A DNA stretch of 64,000 bases from the NCBI GenBank assembly GCA_039621445.1, contig CP154954.1, positions 74,970,634-75,034,633 on the forward strand, in the 5' to 3' direction. Below the pieces are notes generated by a model. That model searched no databases, was not told the origin of the DNA, and was given only the letters and a program-made list of their open reading frames with translations. This document shows positions 22,094 through 33,302 of this stretch, in pieces (positions within the stretch are counted from its first letter, which is position 1; every line of letters begins with the position of its first letter). The position numbers were made by a program, and so were the translations under genes. The DNA is from Euglena gracilis. Taxonomy: Eukaryota; Euglenida; Euglenophyceae; Euglenales.

Positions 22094-23426
22094 GGATAAG
22101 AGCTCAGCAACCCCCCCCCATACACCCCATACCCGTTTTGTTGGATTTTTTCGATTTTTTTGACCCCGTTTTTGTCCATAGGTTTCGTGCCCAAAATGAG
22201 GAGCCGGGGAGGCGAAAAACGCTCATTTTGGGGCTCAAAAACAGTTTTTCCGGGTCTGGGAGGCTGAAAAACATCGTTTCGGGCAAAAAAAAGTTTTCCG
22301 ATTTTTTCGACTTTTTTGACCCGTTTTTGACCCAAAGTCCACGGACAAAAAAATTGTTTTCGATTGTTTTCGACTTTTTTTTGACCCGAAAATGGCTGAA
22401 AACGGCCAGGTCAAACAGGCCAAAACTGTACAAAATGGCCAAAATCGGCCGAAAAATGGCCACAACTTGGGCCAGGCGGGAGGGGGGGGGGTAGATCTGG
22501 CCTGGGGGGGGGGACAGTGGGCTGACCCTGGGGTCGGCCCAATACGACCCTAGGGTCGCCAGTGTCGCGAAGGTCGCTAAGGTGGGGCCCCAGACGGTAG
22601 CCTGAGGAAAACCTGGTCGCTGAGCTCTCATCCTTTTATGGTACCCCTGGGCAAAAGGGGGGGTCGGACCCGCCCCCCCCCCCCCCGGGTCTGGGCCACC
22701 AGGAGGACCGGCAGATTATCACCATTAACCCGAATGGTGATAATGCTTTATTTTTCCCCCAGCTCTTCGTGTAGCCCGAGTTAGGGTCATTTTTCGGCCA
22801 ATTTTGGCTCGTTTCAGGGGTCATTTTGGGCTGTTTTCGGGGTCAAAAAAATTCGATGTTTCCAAAATATCTCCACAATGAAGCAAAATCAAAGGAATGT
22901 CCAGAGACCTAATTTGAAGCCCTTAAAATGCCCTATTTAACAGTCTTTTGATTTCCCTGCAACTCCCCGCATGGCCCGAAATATGGCCAATTTACGGCCC
23001 AGAACAGTGATTCGGGCCTTAGCCTTTTTCGGCCGCTTTTTGGAGTTGAAAAAATCAATTTTCCTGAAATTTCTCAAAAATGGTGGGGAGTCAAAGGAAA
23101 TGTCCAGAGACCAAAGTTGAAACTTTTAAAATGCCCAATCTAAGGGTATTTTGTTTTCCCCGCAACTCCGCACCTGGCCCGAGTTACGGCCATTTTTTCG
23201 GCCAATTTTGGCCATTTTGTACAGTTCTGTCCTTTTTTGACTTGGCCCTTGGCCGTTTTCGGCCATTTTAAGGTCAAAAAAGTTGGAAAAAAAATCGAAA
23301 AAAGTTATTTTTCCACAAAGCGATGTTTTTTGGCCTCCCGGACCCGGAAAAGTTTTTTTTGAGCCGAAAATGAGTGGTTTTCGACCCCCCCCCCCGGCGC
23401 CCTGTTTTTGGCCCGAATCCCATGGA
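22094..23426. other. No gene recognised; diverged repeats
   Basis: Contains recurrent CGGCCATTTTCGGCC and TTTTTCGACTTTTTTGACCC strings and a partial relative of the 19270 arm (GGGCCACCAGGAGGACCGGCAG, 22690-22735). Several 100-bp stretches are similar to each other (22900-22990, 23100-23200: CCCGCAACTCC.CACCTGGCCCGA). No coding region is supported. Confidence 0.45.
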
Positions 23427-23434
23427 GTTTGGAT

Positions 23435-23736
23435 CAGGGGTTTTTTTACAGTCCGTAGTCGTGGACCCCCCGGGGGGGGGGGAGGGGGGGGTAGGGTGGG
23501 TGGGTCTGGCCGAGCCCCCCCCCCAGGGGGGGGTCCCCCCGGAGGGGGGTGGGATATACTTTTTGGCGCCGCAGGCGCCGAAAAATGCTATTTTTAGCAC
23601 TTTTCGCGATTTTTCGGCCATTTTTTGTGGGTCCCCCGGGACCCCCCCCCCCCGGGGGGGCCCCCCAGGGGGTGGGAGGGTGGGGGGGGACCCCCCTTCC
23701 CCTCCCCTCCCCTCCCGGTCTTAAAAAAAACCCCTG
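23435..23736. mobile_element. hAT-like MITE with 8-bp TSD GTTTGGAT
   Basis: The ends are CAGGGGTTTTTTTACAG and CTTAAAAAAAACCCCTG. It is flanked by GTTTGGAT at 23427-23434 and 23737-23744. The interior has the family's short hairpin GGCGCCGCAGGCGCC followed by a TTTTTAGC stretch and long C/G runs. Confidence 0.88.
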
Positions 23737-23744
23737 GTTTGGAT

Positions 23745-24980
23745 CATTTCTGGGTCAAAAGAATCGAAAAATCGAAGAAAAGGGGACCGGATCAATGCTC
23801 TTAACATTTCATCCATGCTCATCATTTCAAAAATTATTGTAAGTTACTGTAAATTGCAGGTGTGTAATTTGTAATTCATAAATTAATGCAAAATTTGCAA
23901 CACTGGTCATTTCGTTCGTCCATATCGTGCAAGTCTCGTTAAGAGCTCAGCATTATTCAAAACCTGGTCAACATTTCAAAAGTCAACATTTCAGAAATTA
24001 ATGTAAAATCACTGAAAGTTACCGTAAATTGCAAGTGTATAATTTGAAAATTATAATTTACGCGAAATTTGACCTGGTTTTTGTGCTGAGCTCTTAATGG
24101 GATTTGCACGTGATGGAAGGCCGAAAACATTTGCATTGTCCCATCCCCCCTCCCCGCCTGGGGGTCAAGGTGGTGGGGGCTGCGGACTACCCCTGGCAGA
24201 TGTCAGATTTTTTGTCTTTTCACGCTGACATTTTTCAGAAAAAATGGTATTTAAAAGAATGTTTTTATTGTTGAAATTGTTCACATTTTCCCACAAAGCT
24301 GTTCTTCTCATGCTGAAGACTATTAAACCCGAAGAAAATATGTTTTTTTTTCGAAATGGAAAAATGGAAACATGGAAAAAATGGAAAAAATGGAAAAACT
24401 GTTAAACATGAAATTCAAATTTATTAAGCTCGAAAAATTTGTTGGGGTGTGTTTTTAAAAGAAATATTTGGTTTTGTTGTATTTTGAGGATTTCTGGTCC
24501 TTCTGTATATTTTCTTTTCTTATCTGTGGGGTTCAAGGCATCAACGTTTCATGGCCTTGAGAAGGGAGGCAAGCATGTCACCACTTAATGCCTACCTCTC
24601 AACCCACTCCAATGGTTGTATCTTCCAAAGAAATTCGAATACAGTTCATCATGCAACTATTTTCGACAAAAATGGGCAGTCAGATCCAAACATTTTTCAG
24701 ACAAAATCCGCACAAATTCATTTTTAATGGCAGTTTTGCACAACCTTTTTTTGCGACCATTTTTGGGCGTAGAGCCCAAACATTTCTGGGCTTAAAGCCT
24801 GAGATAGGCCCAGGTGCAAAGCAGGGATGGGTCAATCTCCAGTTCAGTCTCCCATTGTTTGGTGTGCGTACTCATGGTCCTGTTTCAGACCAATTTGGGT
24901 TAATTTGGTTCATTTTTGAGCCACTTTGTGTCAATTTTGGTTAGTTCATTCGCAATGTCAATCAGGCCATTGTTGGGCTA
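23745..24980. other. No gene recognised
   Basis: A/T-rich. Two ~100-bp stretches resemble each other (23780-23900 and 23945-24070, both with AAGTTACTGTAAATTGCA or close to it). There are short runs of TGGAAAAA (24355-24400). No exon or element end is identified. Confidence 0.4.
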
Positions 24981-24988
24981 TTCTGGAC

Positions 24989-25407
24989 CAGGGCGCTGCT
25001 AAAGAGAATTTGACACCCTGAGGAGGGGTCCATCCAGCCAGCAGCCTTTTTGCAGCCAGCAGCCTGTTTCCAGCCCCTGACCCCCCCCCCATCAACGAGA
25101 TTTTTTTTTATTTCCATCCGCCTTTAAGGCGGCTGGATGGTGACGGATTTTTCGCTTTCGGGGGTGCAAAAATGTTCAAAAATGGGTCAAAAATGGGTGG
25201 AAACAGGTCAGAAAAAAGCTGTCCAGGACATTGTGGGAGTCAAAAAATTTGATTTTTTTTGCATAATTGGCAGTTTTTTTTGACATTTTTTGCGCTTTGC
25301 GATTTTTTTCCGTACCCAGTTTGACCCCGGGTTGGGCTCAACTCCAGCGGGGTCAGCCAGCAGCCTTTTTCCAGCCGGCTTCCCCCGGGGGTCCTTGAGG
25401 CGCCCTG
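24989..25407. mobile_element. hAT-like MITE with near-perfect 8-bp TSD
   Basis: The terminal CAGGGCGC/GCGCCCTG inverted repeat is flanked by TTCTGGAC (24981-24988) and TTCAGGAC (25408-25415). Subterminal CAGCCAGCAGCCTTTTT copies occur at both sides. Confidence 0.7.
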
Positions 25408-25493
25408 TTCAGGACCAAAATGCTTTTTTGGGGGACATTCTGTTCCAGCATTTCAAGGAAAGGTTAGCAACTTTGCTTGAATGCGAACAACAG

Positions 25494-25938
25494 CAGGGGG
25501 GGGGGGAAATGCGTTTCGCATTTTTTCGCATTTTTGCGCATTTTTTGCGCATTTTTTCAAATTTTCCAAAAATGCGCATTTTTGCGCATTTTTTCGCATT
25601 TTTTGCGCATTTTTTCGTTTTTTTCAGCGCATTTTTTTGCTTTTTGGCACATTTTTTCGTGATTTTCCAACATTTTCGCATTTTTTGGCCATTTTTGCAA
25701 TTTTTTGCAAAAATTTGAAATTTTCGACTTTTTTTGAAACTTACATTTTCCTCATTATTCTACATAATTTCTTCAAATTTGGTGCCATTTTTGCATGTTT
25801 TTGGGTAATTTTTGAATTTTCGTGATTTTTGCGCATTTTTTGTTGGATTTTGCACATTTTTGCGCATTTTTTCCAAAAATGCGCATTTTTTTGCGCATTT
25901 TTTTGCGCATTTTGCGAGCGCATTTCCCCCCCCCCCTG
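25494..25938. mobile_element. TIR element filled with GCGCATTTTT repeats
   Basis: The ends CAGGGGGGGGGGAAATGCG and CGCATTTCCCCCCCCCCTG are flanked by CAACAG on both sides (25488-25493, 25939-25944). The interior is almost entirely GCGCATTTTTTCGCATTTTT-type repeats in both orientations, so the whole unit can fold back. It has no coding capacity; Phe/His-rich and Lys/Asn-rich frames are artefacts of the repeat. Confidence 0.65.
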
Positions 25939-26228
25939 CAACAGACAATCTGTTCATTTTCACTCCGCATTTTTTCGCATAATCCCGCATAATTACCTGT
26001 AATGCCACGCAAGTTGGAAATAATTTGCCACATAATCCCCCCCTGTAATTATGTCATCTTGCCCGCCAAATTGAGGAATGTCCTGGCTTTGTTCAACACA
26101 TCTCATTAAACTCACGAATCTCGGTGTTAATTTGAAAAATCAAATAGAAGCCACCAATTACAACACACAACAAAACATAGGCAACGCCAGCAATGGATTC
26201 TTTTTGATGTCGTTGCCCGTGTCACAGG

Positions 26229-27819
26229 GGCGCCCGCTCAAGGTATCTCGCTGCTGTTCGATGGGCGAAGTTGAATGATGAGACTGTTCCTGAGCCGCCT
26301 GCAGGGCTGCAGCTTTTGAAGCCCCGGGTGAAGAAAGAAAAGAAGGTGTATGACTACAAGAAAGCAAAGGCCGAGAGAGCAGCAGCAAAAGACCAGGGGT
26401 TGAGAGGTTTTTCTGTCCATGAGGGACCCTTGAGGATTGCCCCCGAAGGACTGCCCTTAGGCCTAAGGGACGGCCAAGGCTGAACTGGGGCTTGAACTGG
26501 ATTGAAAATTGAAAAAACCCCCCCTTTTTGCTGTTTTGGCCTTCCTCAGGGTTGGTGTTGTTGAAGAGGTCGGATTTTGGTTTTTTTTTTACCAACCCCA
26601 GGGGTGGGTCCGTGCCCTTCAGTGCCCCCCCCCCCCCCGGGGGGGCGGTCGGATTTCGGCTTGTGCCCAGGAACTTTCCTCAGAAAATAGGCCAATTTCC
26701 TTGAAAATAGGCCCTTTTTGAGCCTTCCGGCGCATTTAACGCCGGAGTGCCTGCCCAGGCAGGCACCCCCCACCCCGGGGTGGGGTCGGCACCCGACTAA
26801 AATGCAGCCTGGGCTGGACCCCCCCCCCCCCGGCGTGGGGGTCCCTTCTGGCTAAAGAAAACCCCTGCTGTGGACACACTCGTGTCAGGGAAATTTTAAG
26901 GTTGAAAATCAGGCTATTGGAAAAAATGGACAATGTGGACCCCCTGGGAGGCGGGGGACTTTTCTTTGGTGCTGTGCACCGAGGTGGAAATGACGTTTAT
27001 AATTCTTGGGCTGATTTTCCAAAAATCCAAAAAATAGCCAAAAATGGGCATTTTTGGCCAGTTTTGGGGTCCAAAAAAAAAGTTTGGCGCTTCGCGCTGG
27101 TCAGCAGGAAAAAAAATTCCATTGGCTAGCCCTGCTTTCAGACCCCCCCCCCCAGGGGGGAGAGGTCTGCTAGAATTTCCGCTTGCCAAATCTGGACAAG
27201 CTGCAGCCCCCCCCCCCCCCTGGAGCACTGTGAACCCTTAAGCAATTGACTGTTGAAAATTGAACAACAAAAAGGGGGGGATTGAGGTTCATTTGCCACT
27301 TACAAAAGAAAACCAACTCACAACTCACTTTCCACTTTTTTTGAGGCAGGGCCAGCAGGAAGAAGGGTGCTGGCTGGACCTGGGAGGGGTCCGGCCACTG
27401 GCAGCTGGATTATGCTTTGACTATGCTTTCCAATCAATCCAGCATGCGTGAAGAAAATGGCAATAATTTTCCCCGGAGGCCTGAAAAAAATAAGGATTCT
27501 GCTCCCTTCCGGCCGCTGGGGATAGATTTGAAGTAACCCGGGGGGATGGAATTCCCAATCACTTGCGCTACCACACCACGCCACACAGCAAACTGGGCCA
27601 GAAGCGAAGTCAGCGCCGGCCAGAAACAGAGAAGCTTTAGTGCAGCACCTCCCAGCCTGATTGCAGACCCCCCCGGGCCAGCCTATGGGACCCCCCCCCT
27701 CCAGTAGGGAGAAAAACACAAAACGGAAGTTTGAAGCCCCAGTGAATGTCGGGTCAGACAATTATCGAGAGTTGCTCCGAAGGCAGGCCCAGAAGCGGAG
27801 TGCAGTGCCAAGCCTTTAA
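26229..27819 (+). CDS. Unidentified multi-exon gene (two exons recognised)
   Basis: I do not recognise the protein. One exon begins after a good acceptor (GTGTCACAG, 26220-26228) and reads ARSRYLAAVRWAKLNDETV, then LQLLKPRVKKEKKVYDYKKA and KAERAAAKDQ, a Lys/Ala-rich probably helical stretch. Its 3' border is uncertain (near 26395-26412). The last exon is 27705-27819, after acceptor CCCCCTCCAG, reading KRKFEAPVNVGSDNYRELL and RRQAQKRSAVPSL before TAA at 27817-27819. The strand, spacing and charged composition suggest both belong to one gene that ends about 180 bp before the bL17 exon at 27997. At least one middle exon is missing. A candidate acceptor TTTTGAGGCAG lies at about 27340-27350. The gene could instead be two separate genes. 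Confidence 0.4.
26575..26814. mobile_element. hAT-like MITE, reverse orientation (ends approximate)
   Basis: The right end GGCACCCGACTAAAATGCAGCCTG is the inverse of the CAGGxTGxxxTTTAGTCGGGTGCC left end of the 32080 element. The left border near TTTTTTTTTACCAACCCC matches the inverse of the opposite end. An internal CCTGCCCAGGCAGGCACC hairpin is also shared. I found no target duplication. A further end-like CTAAAGAAAACCCCTG is at 26855-26870. Confidence 0.5.
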
Positions 27820-27996
27820 CCAGACAGAAGCCAAAGTGCATCTAAGGGGGCCCTGTGGTTGGCTTGTTTTGGCCGAGATAATGCGGGTTTCTTTTTTTTT
27901 TTGCTCAAAATTCAAAAAATTTCCAGGATTGATTTTTCATGGTTTGTTTTTCAGGTTTTTTTTCAGGTGCCTGAACAATCACGTCTGCCTCCGCAG

Positions 27997-28737
27997 TCAT
28001 CTTGCGATTTTCTATGTTTGCTCGTGCCAGGCCATCCCGGCTGTGCAGAGCTGGATGGGTGGGCGTGGACCCCCCAGGTGTCAATGAAAACTCGCGTCTG
28101 GCAGTTGTCCCCCTCTTTCAACGCCAAGGCTGGCCACAGGCAGTCCCCCCAAGCCCTGGGGCCGCGGCGGCCGCTGCGGCCGAGCCTGCGACAATCGCCA
28201 TGGCCATCTCGCACGGGAAGCGGGTCCCCCGCCTGGGCCGGCCCGCGGACCAGCGGAAGGCGCTGCTGAGGAGCCTGACCACGGAGCTCATCCGCCACGG
28301 CCGCATTATGACCACCATGGTCAAGGCCAAGGTGCGTGTGCGTCGACAGGAGCCTGGGAATTATTTTGGTCCCCTGTTAATTGGATTTTGGGCGGGAAAC
28401 CCGAGGGGGGGGGTCTATTCAAAACGGGTTATTTGGGGGCGGGGCTTCAAATTGGGGGATTAAACCCCCCCCCCTAAAGAAGCACGGGTGCGCTTATAGG
28501 GGACCGGCGCCCCCTGGCGGCAGGGGGTGCGCTTCTATTTGGACCCTACCTGCACGATTTTTGTTCATTTCCTTTGGAAGTCCCTTCAAAATGGGGGGTG
28601 CGCTTGTAGCGGACCGCCGCCTTCGGCGGCGGGGGGTGCACTTTTATTTTGGACCCTGCGCTTGTGGCGGCCCCGTGCTTCTATTAGGGGGGGGGGTTAC
28701 ACATATATAATACACACACAATATATATATATATATA

Positions 28738-28768
<31 letters not shown>

Positions 28769-31700
28769 TCATGCGAAACATGCACAAAGAATATGTTAAA
28801 ATTTTTGAATTTCTCCGGTGTCGCCCGACCCCCCCCCCCAGCCTGTCCAGCACATACAACTGACAATCGGCCAAACAAATGGAGCGCCATTCCACCTTTT
28901 GGCTGAGGAAAAAAGGTGTACCCAAAACCCCCCTGGGTTTTCCGAGATGTGACCGAATAGTGGACCCCCCCTCCCAAATGGCACCTTCGGGTTTCCCCCC
29001 TCCCAAGGGGGTCAAAATAGTTTTTTTTGTGTCAATGATGGAGTAGGGTTAGGGGCGCGATTTAGGGTTAGGGTTAGGCCTCACTTATAGACGGGTGTTA
29101 GGTGTACAAGTTAGGCATAAAGTTAGGCCGAAATCGTAACCCTAACCCCACTCCATCATTAACGCAAAAAAAACTTTTACTGCCCCCTGGAGCTACTACT
29201 TGGACCCCCCCGGGGGCAAGTAGTAACTTGCTGCCATATATATACATATATATGTATATATATATGTATAAATATGGCAGCCTCCCACTAAACGGCCCCC
29301 CCGGGGGGGGGGCGGATAGTGGGATCAGGGGGCGGCATTTTTTTTTGCGTTAATGATGGAATAGGGTTAGGGTTAAGACTTAGGGTTAGGGTAATTTATG
29401 GATTAGGGTTAGGTGCGCAACTTAGGCCTGAAGTTAGGCCGAACTCGCGCACCTAACCCTAATCCATCATTAACGCAAAAAATTTTTTGCCGCCCCCGGA
29501 TCCCATTATCCGCCCCCCCCCCCGGGGGGCCGTTTAGTGGGAGGCTGCCATATATATATATATATATATATGTATGCATTATATTATATTATATATATTA
29601 TATATACCGACCCCCCCCCCTGGTCAGGGGTTGTAGGAACCTGGTCGGGAGGGTGGCAAGGGAGGGTGACAATTGTGTCAACAGCGCATTCTTGAAACCC
29701 TGTCAAGCCTTGGACAAGGGGAAGGGGAGGAACGTTCCCTCGCTATTTTTTGGTCCGCATTGTTGGGTTTTTTTCCATCCCTGACCAATTTTTTCCATTG
29801 CAGGCGCTCCGCAAGCATGTCGACCACATGATCACCCTGGCAAAGGGCGGGTCTTTGCACGAGCGGCGGCAGGCCCTGGCATACATCTACGACAAGGATC
29901 TGGTGAAGACCCTGTTTGAGCAGGTTCCGGATCGCTACTCTGCCCGAGAAGGAGGGTACACCCGGATCCAACGGACGATGCCGCGGAAGTATGTCCTAAC
30001 GCACTGCCTTTGGGGTCAGCACCACATTGCAGTAAATTGGCCGAATCTAGATTTGGGTGTGAACCGATGAAACGTGTTGTTTAAGGGAGAAATTGAAGCA
30101 ACAAAATCCACCCCCCCCCCCACATTTTGGTTGAGGCCTCAAAATGTTTCCAAAATTTTCACCATGGAGATTGTGGAGAATCGTGTAGTTTTTTTTCTCT
30201 ACGATGCTTGTGAATTCCAAGATTTTCGAAATTCAGATTTTTGTGTTGGCCCCCAACAACACCATCGCTTTGTGCTGCAAGGCATAGTTTCCACGCATAA
30301 AGGCTATCATGCACAGGTTCGACTGCACTGAGCGATTCCAGTCCCCTGTCTGCCTTTATACAAACCCGAACTCCGGTCTGGGGTGCCTCGGTCTTCAACG
30401 AAGTGCTTTTCTGGCAGAACGGGGGGTCCCAGCAAATGTAGAATCATAACTTTTGGTTACCTCAGCCTCCACGGAGGCTCCACAGAGGCTGGTTACCTCC
30501 GCGGAACCTCCGCGGAGGCTGGTTACTTTGGAGGCTCCGCAGAGGCAACGAACTTTGTTCGTGGGCCACGTCTGAAGAAAAAAGAAAAACGTTTTACGGG
30601 TTGACGCCACCCCCCCCCCCCACACCCCTCCCCACTGCCCTCACACCAATGCCCAGAGGAAGAGGAATTTTCTTTTAATTTTTTGACCCCCAACTCCACA
30701 GAATTTTTTTCCCCATTTTGCCACATATCCGTTTTAATTTTTTAATTTTGGTTAGACTCCAACACCGCCCACATCCCCACAAAAAAAAACAAAAAATTTT
30801 CCCCGCCAAATTTGTTCAAAACCATATCCATTTGCCTCAAAAACAACATGTCCGCCTGATTTTGCTTTTATCTTTTACCCATTTGCTATTAATGCCATGT
30901 CCGCCAATTTTTGTCCACACACAAGGATGTTTGCCATTGGGGGAGGTGGGTCTGGGGGGGGGCAGGCAAGGACAGCCACCGGATCCCACCATGATTTTTT
31001 TCCATGCACAGAGTTTTCTTCTGCATTCATGACCCCAAAGTCTCATGAACAACAGTGCGATGCCTGTTTTTTTTATTTAAAAAAAACACTCTTTCCTTCA
31101 GGCCAAAAAAGTTGCAGGATATGATCCGCGATGGCACACATTTGGCGACCATGGGGTGGATGAAACCGACGACCCTAGGGTGAACAATGAGTACATCACA
31201 TCATGTGGCGATCCCACGTGACGATGGGGCAAAAGACCCCAAGCACCTGGCTGGGTCATTGAACAGAGCCAAAAGGTGACTCATGTGGGACAAAAGAAGG
31301 AGGCCAAGAAGGAAAAGAAGGAGGCCCCGGGCCATGCATAACCACATGCAAACCCCCGGGCCATGCATGCATACCCCCGGGCCATGCATGTAGTTATGCT
31401 GTTGTTGCACCCAGTCTTGTGCTTAGTCGGGTGCCTACCCCACGGGGGGGGGTGCTAGGGGCAGGCACCCCATAGCACCCGATCCGACCCCCCCCCCCGG
31501 GGGGGGTAGGGTTTTGGGGGGGTGCCTGCCCCTAGCAGGTACCCCCCCAAAACCTACCCCGGCGCCGAAGGCGCCGGGGGCCCGGAAAAGGCCATTTTCA
31601 ATGAAAATTTTCTGGTCCCCCCCCCCGGACCCCTATCCCCCCCCGGGGGGATGTGCCTGCTAGGGGCAGGCACCCTATAGCACCCACCCACCCCCCCTCC

Positions 31701-33268
31701 CCCCCCGGTTGGTAAGCACAAGCATGGTTGCACCCACTGCACGATGCAACAAGAATATCCAGTCAAACCACCTTGTTGCATGTGTTTCCCCCCAAGGCAA
31801 CCCACCGGAACTCCACCAGAACCCACCAGAGACCAAACCCCCCCTCCCCCTGCCCCCCCCGGCCACAGCCGAGTGGATGCCATTTTGGATTTGTATATTT
31901 TTTTGCAACATGACATCCAGTGCCTACCACCTCCCCACGGGAGTTTTGATTCACCTGGTGGAAGATGCAGTGCAATCCGGGATCAAAAGTTGAGGCAAGT
32001 CTCAGCGGGATCACAATTTTGGGAACCCCCCCCCCAAATAACACCCCCGAGGTATTATTTTTTTGCCTGAAGTCCCGACCAGGTTGTTTTTTAGTCGGGT
32101 GCCAACCCCACCCCGGGGTGCCTGCCTGGGCAGGCACTCCAAGGCACTCCCGATCCGACCCCCCCAGGGGGGGGGTAGGGCACATGGCCAAAAGTGCCCT
32201 AGCACAACCCCGGCGCCTTTGGCGCCGGGGAGCCAAAAATGGACTATCTTCAAAGGAATGTGCCTGGGCACAGGCCGAAATCCGACCCCCCCCCCCCGGG
32301 GGGGGTAGTGCCTGCCTGGGCAGGCACTCACAGGCGCTCCGGACCCCGGGCCCGGGGTTGGTAAGAAACAGCCTGGTCCCGACCCGAGGAGGGCAGTATT
32401 ATTTGGGGGGGGGGTATGATTTCCCAAAAATTTTCGAGATTTTTCGAAGTCCCGTAGGAGCCAAAATAGCCCCAAAACCCCCCTTTCGGGGCATTTTTTG
32501 TATTTTCTCCTGAAATTTTTTATAGGTCAGATGATCCAGAAAAATCGATTTTTTCGCAATTTGTTGTCAGAGATTGTGATTTTTACCAACATTTTCAGGT
32601 CAAAATCCGGGCCTTCGGCCCGAAATCGGGGGGGGGGGTATTATTCCGGATCGCCGAAGTCAGACCCCAAAGCGGGGGGTTGGGGGAAGGGTTTGCAATT
32701 CTTAGATAATTTTGGTGCAATTCTGGCTGAATAAATTCGTTTTCGGTTTCGTTTTAAGCTCTACGTTGCCTCCCAAAGTCCGTGAATTTTTTGTGTGTCT
32801 GTGCAAATGGGAATCTGTCAGGTTCGGAAGCGGATGATCTGCCACAGAATGCAGTCACCGTGCTTGACATTGAACAATGTTTCTCTTTATAACACAAAAC
32901 AAACTAATTCCCGTTCATTTCCAAGTTCGCAACATGCTCTGGCAAAGCTGGTCACCTCAGGCTCCACAGAGCCTCCTCGGGGCCTCCGCGGAGGCGGTTA
33001 CCTTGAGGCTCCGCGGACCAAAAAGTTGGGATCGCTGTACGGGAATCTCCGTAACGCTGTGTGGTGGTTTCAGGTGAGGGGAAGGCCTGCTCGGTGGGGG
33101 GGGGGGTCGGACCCCCACCTACCATGGCATCAGCGATAACAAAAAAGCGCCAAGGCGTCAAAGGATAATTTTGACCAAAAAAATTGGCGTTCCCAGAAAT
33201 ACAGGTAGGCCTGATGCAGTCTTGTTTTCTGGGGGAGCCTCCGCGACTATGTGGACGGGCGGACGGGC

Positions 33269-33302
<34 letters not shown>

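Noticed and set aside
29040-29460. A telomere or chromosome end
   Set aside because: There are only one to three TTAGGG-like units, in facing orientations, inside TIR elements. No long array is present.
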